DNA of 43,098 nucleotides from Micromonosporaceae bacterium (GTDB taxonomy: Bacteria; Actinomycetota; Actinomycetes; Mycobacteriales; Micromonosporaceae): the NCBI GenBank assembly GCA_009377645.1, contig WHTQ01000035.1:1-43098 (forward strand), written 5' to 3'. The translations under genes and the position numbers were made by a program. The notes beneath the pieces were generated by a model. That model saw nothing but the letters and a program-made list of their open reading frames with translations. It made no database searches and was not told the origin of the DNA. Shown here in pieces: positions 41,277 through 43,098 of this stretch; the first letter of the stretch is position 1, and each line of letters opens with the position of its first letter.

Positions 41277-42398
41277 TCAAAGGTTGTCACCCGCAGACGG
41301 GCCGGTTTGGGGAGCAGTTTTGCTCCACCGGCGCTGGAGTCCGTCGACGAGCCGTTTCTCGACGGTGGCGCTGACGTGGCTGTAGATGCCCCGGATGCCG
41401 GGCAGCCGGTGGCCGAGTCGCTTGGCCTGTGCGGCTTCGGGTACCTCGTCTTCGATGAGCCAGGTCTTGTGGGTGTGGCGTAGGTCGTGGAAGTGCATCC
41501 CGGGCACGATCGGCGAGACCTTCTTGGTGGGGTTGCCATCGACGGCTGGCCGCCAGGTGCGGCGGTGGAAGCTGGAGCGTCGCAGCAGCCCGCCGTCACG
41601 GCCGATGAACGCATGCTCGTGGTCGTGAGTGGTCAGGTGCTCGCGAAGCAGGTTGACCAGGAAAGGCGGCAGCAGGATGTCGCGGACCGCTGCTGGAGTC
41701 TTGGGCGGTCCGAGGCTGAGGTGGCCGCCGACCTCGTGCAGCGCGCCATGGACGGGGTCGACGTGTATGCGCGCGTCGTCGAGCTTGCAGTTGGGCCGAC
41801 GTAGCCCGGCCAGCTCACCCCAGCGCATGCCGGTGTAGGCGGCGGTGATGACCAGGGCACGGTTGGGTGGGTTGAGGCGTGCGGCGACGGCGGCGACCTG
41901 TTCGGTGGTGGCCCATGGTCGTTCGGGTCGCGGTGGTACGGCGTTGCGTACCCGCCGGCACGGGTTGAGCGGGATGCGGCGTTCCTCGACAGCCTCGTTC
42001 ATCAGCATGGACATCAGGTTGAGGATGCTGGCGACGGTGGCGGAGGCGCGGCGGCGGCTGAGATCCTTCACCCAGGCTTTGACGGCCATGCGGGTGATCG
42101 CGTTGAGCGGGATGTCGCCGAAACGAGGCAGGATATGCAGCTCGAGGTGCGAGCGGTACCGTTCCCAGGTGGCGGCGCCGACGTCGTGTGCCTCGGTCCA
42201 AATCTCGACCCATTCACGTAGGGTGATCCGGCCATCGTCAGGATTGATGAATATGTCGCGCCGCTGGTCTGTTTCGATGTCGGCGGCGCGTGCTTTGGCT
42301 GCGGTTCTGGTGGGGTGGGTGCCGTCGGTGGCTACCCTGCCGTCGGGCAGCCGGAAGCGGACACGGTATCCCGATCGATGGGGTTCTACCCAGGCCAT
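41277..42398 (-). CDS. int: Tyrosine-recombinase integrase
   Basis: The 373-residue site-specific recombinase has an N-terminal AP2/arm-type domain (WVEPHRSGYRVRFRLPDGRV), a core-binding domain (TLREWVEIWTEAHDVGAATWERY) and a catalytic domain. Arg lies in AYTGMRWGELAGL, HxxR in HDLRHTHKTWL, His in LGHRLPGI, and the nucleophile Tyr in GIYSHV. I prefer ATG 42398, with AAAGGA 7 nt before; an ATG at 42413 is possible. It reads towards tRNA-Val, as in actinobacterial integrative elements. Its base composition is less GC-biased than the chromosomal genes, as expected for acquired DNA. Confidence 0.93.
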   Translation of the reverse strand: MAWVEPHRSGYRVRFRLPDGRVATDGTHPTRTAAKARAADIETDQRRDIFINPDDGRITLREWVEIWTEAHDVGAATWERYRSHLELHILPRFGDIPLNAITRMAVKAWVKDLSRRRASATVASILNLMSMLMNEAVEERRIPLNPCRRVRNAVPPRPERPWATTEQVAAVAARLNPPNRALVITAAYTGMRWGELAGLRRPNCKLDDARIHVDPVHGALHEVGGHLSLGPPKTPAAVRDILLPPFLVNLLREHLTTHDHEHAFIGRDGGLLRRSSFHRRTWRPAVDGNPTKKVSPIVPGMHFHDLRHTHKTWLIEDEVPEAAQAKRLGHRLPGIRGIYSHVSATVEKRLVDGLQRRWSKTAPQTGPSAGDNL

Positions 42399-42475
42399 GC
42401 CGTTTCCTTTCATGATCGTTCACACGGTGTCCCCGGTGACGGGGACTACCATGGACGCTCCCCGGGCGGTGGGTG

Positions 42476-42730
42476 TCAAGCCGTCGACTCGGTGCGCCCA
42501 GTCGGCTGACGAGGCCGGGTGATGCGTGGGGCTTGCTCGCCTGCGGCGATGATGGTGGCGATGTCTGCGGGGGAGAACCGTAAGTGTTTGCCGATGAAGG
42601 TGCACGGGACCGCGCGGGCGCTGGCCTTCTTGCGTAGCCAGGATGGGCTGACCTGGAGGAGGTCGGCGGCCTGCCTGGCGGTGTAGAGCAGTGGTTCGTG
42701 CGACGAGTCGAGCTTGGCATCGCCGGACAC
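42476..42730 (-). CDS. xis: Excisionase-like helix-turn-helix protein (Xis)
   Basis: The 84-residue protein has the excisionase/AlpA-type domain: LLYTARQAADLLQVSPSWLRKKASARAVPCTFIGKHLRFS. It bends DNA to help the integrase excise the element. GTG 42730 has GGAGG 7 nt upstream. It lies 77 bp before the integrase gene in the same direction, the usual xis-int order of actinobacterial elements. Confidence 0.88.
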   Translation of the reverse strand: MSGDAKLDSSHEPLLYTARQAADLLQVSPSWLRKKASARAVPCTFIGKHLRFSPADIATIIAAGEQAPRITRPRQPTGRTESTA

Positions 42731-42804
42731 GGTGGCCTCCTCATGTGTTTCCGTTGGCGCTCGGACGGCGGTCAGGTTGGCCGGTGCCGCGTCCTTCGTG
42801 CCGG

Positions 42805-43098
42805 CTATCGCCGGGTTGCCAGGGCCTGGAACACGAGCACGGTCTCGTGCTGCGCCAACCATTGCGGATCACCGTCGGCGAGCGCGGACCGCACGTTGCG
42901 AAGCTGGAAGAACGAGGCGCGGGGTACGAGCCGACCGTCGCGGACGGCGGCGATCAACGCGGGGCACCGGTCGACCAGGCGCAGCCCGGCGGTGGCGGCG
43001 GCGGTGATGACCATGCCCGGGATGTCCACGAGAGAGCCGTGGCGCCGGTAGGGCCGGGCGGTGACCACGACGTGCCCACCCGGGCGTAGCAGCGGGAG
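42805..43098 (-). CDS. DNA methyltransferase-like protein, C-terminal part (runs off right edge)
   Basis: The frame stays open to the window end and ends at 42805. The visible 97 residues begin LPLLRPGGHVVVTARPYRR and continue GSLVDIPGMVITAAATAGL. The pattern LRPGG-V-V followed by a DIPG segment and a tail reading RASFFQLRNVRSALADG and HETVLVFQA matches C-termini of adenine/cytosine-type methyltransferases often found in actinobacterial integrative elements. The catalytic motif would be outside the window. Any internal ATG (43068) is unlikely to be the start. Confidence 0.6.
   Translation of the reverse strand, partial: LPLLRPGGHVVVTARPYRRHGSLVDIPGMVITAAATAGLRLVDRCPALIAAVRDGRLVPRASFFQLRNVRSALADGDPQWLAQHETVLVFQALATRR

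Noticed and set aside
1-43098. CRISPR array or rRNA genes
   Set aside because: No regularly spaced short repeats and no rRNA-like sequence were seen in any part of the window.

Overview
The window looks like chromosomal DNA of a high-GC actinobacterium, most like Micromonosporaceae. The signs are very strong GC bias in third codon positions, frequent GTG starts, many gene overlaps of the GTGA/ATGA type, a Gly-Cys-Val tRNA cluster, an actinobacterial-type cellobiose operator, and a Micromonospora-type ACT-GNAT protein acetyltransferase. At the far right the window enters an integrated element at tRNA-Val.

Layout. (1) 1-6166: lipoate genes lipA (5' end of the gene only) and lipB flank an archaeal-type aspartyl-tRNA synthetase. 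They are followed by a CopD-like membrane protein, a MinD/CooC-like ATPase with a small partner protein, an ArsR-like regulator with a small membrane protein under a perfect palindromic operator, and a TIGR01777 epimerase. (2) 6230-12687: a set of secretion- or envelope-type proteins, namely an ESX-like small helical protein, a 942-residue helical protein, a lipoprotein and a membrane-anchored beta-propeller protein. (3) 12725-19074: a tightly overlapped minus-strand operon HerA-like ATPase, SbcD, SbcC, NurA-like nuclease. This is the same set and order as the archaeal herA-mre11-rad50-nurA operon. Upstream of it lie three DnaA boxes and a hairpin, then a VapC-like PIN protein. (4) 19691-22673: an unusual SDR, a RibD-type reductase with a 42-residue Cys-rich protein, a pRiA4b ORF-3-like protein, and two tandem fluoride channel subunits. 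(5) 22871-28857: a cellobiose uptake and hydrolysis locus (cebEFG, bglC, then cebR) with two CebR-type operators around its promoter. (6) 28943-33722: two ACT-domain proteins, the second being an ACT-GNAT protein acetyltransferase, an acyl-CoA ligase and citrate synthase. (7) 33695-39555: biotin genes bsaP-bioB and, divergently, bioF-bioD, an 83-bp palindromic element, a cytochrome P450, a VOC protein and an NmrA-like reductase. (8) 39624-43098: a CapA-like lipoprotein, tRNA-Gly, tRNA-Cys and tRNA-Val, then the integrase, excisionase and a DNA methyltransferase fragment of a tRNA-Val-integrated element that runs off the window.

Two themes stand out. The HerA-SbcD-SbcC-NurA operon is probably a dedicated DNA-end resection machine. 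It is preceded by a DnaA-box cluster that could tie it to replication status. Second, about a dozen genes have a -10-like hexamer 6-8 nt upstream of the start codon, which suggests leaderless transcription and helped to choose starts. Starts, domains and motifs were read by eye; no database search was possible.
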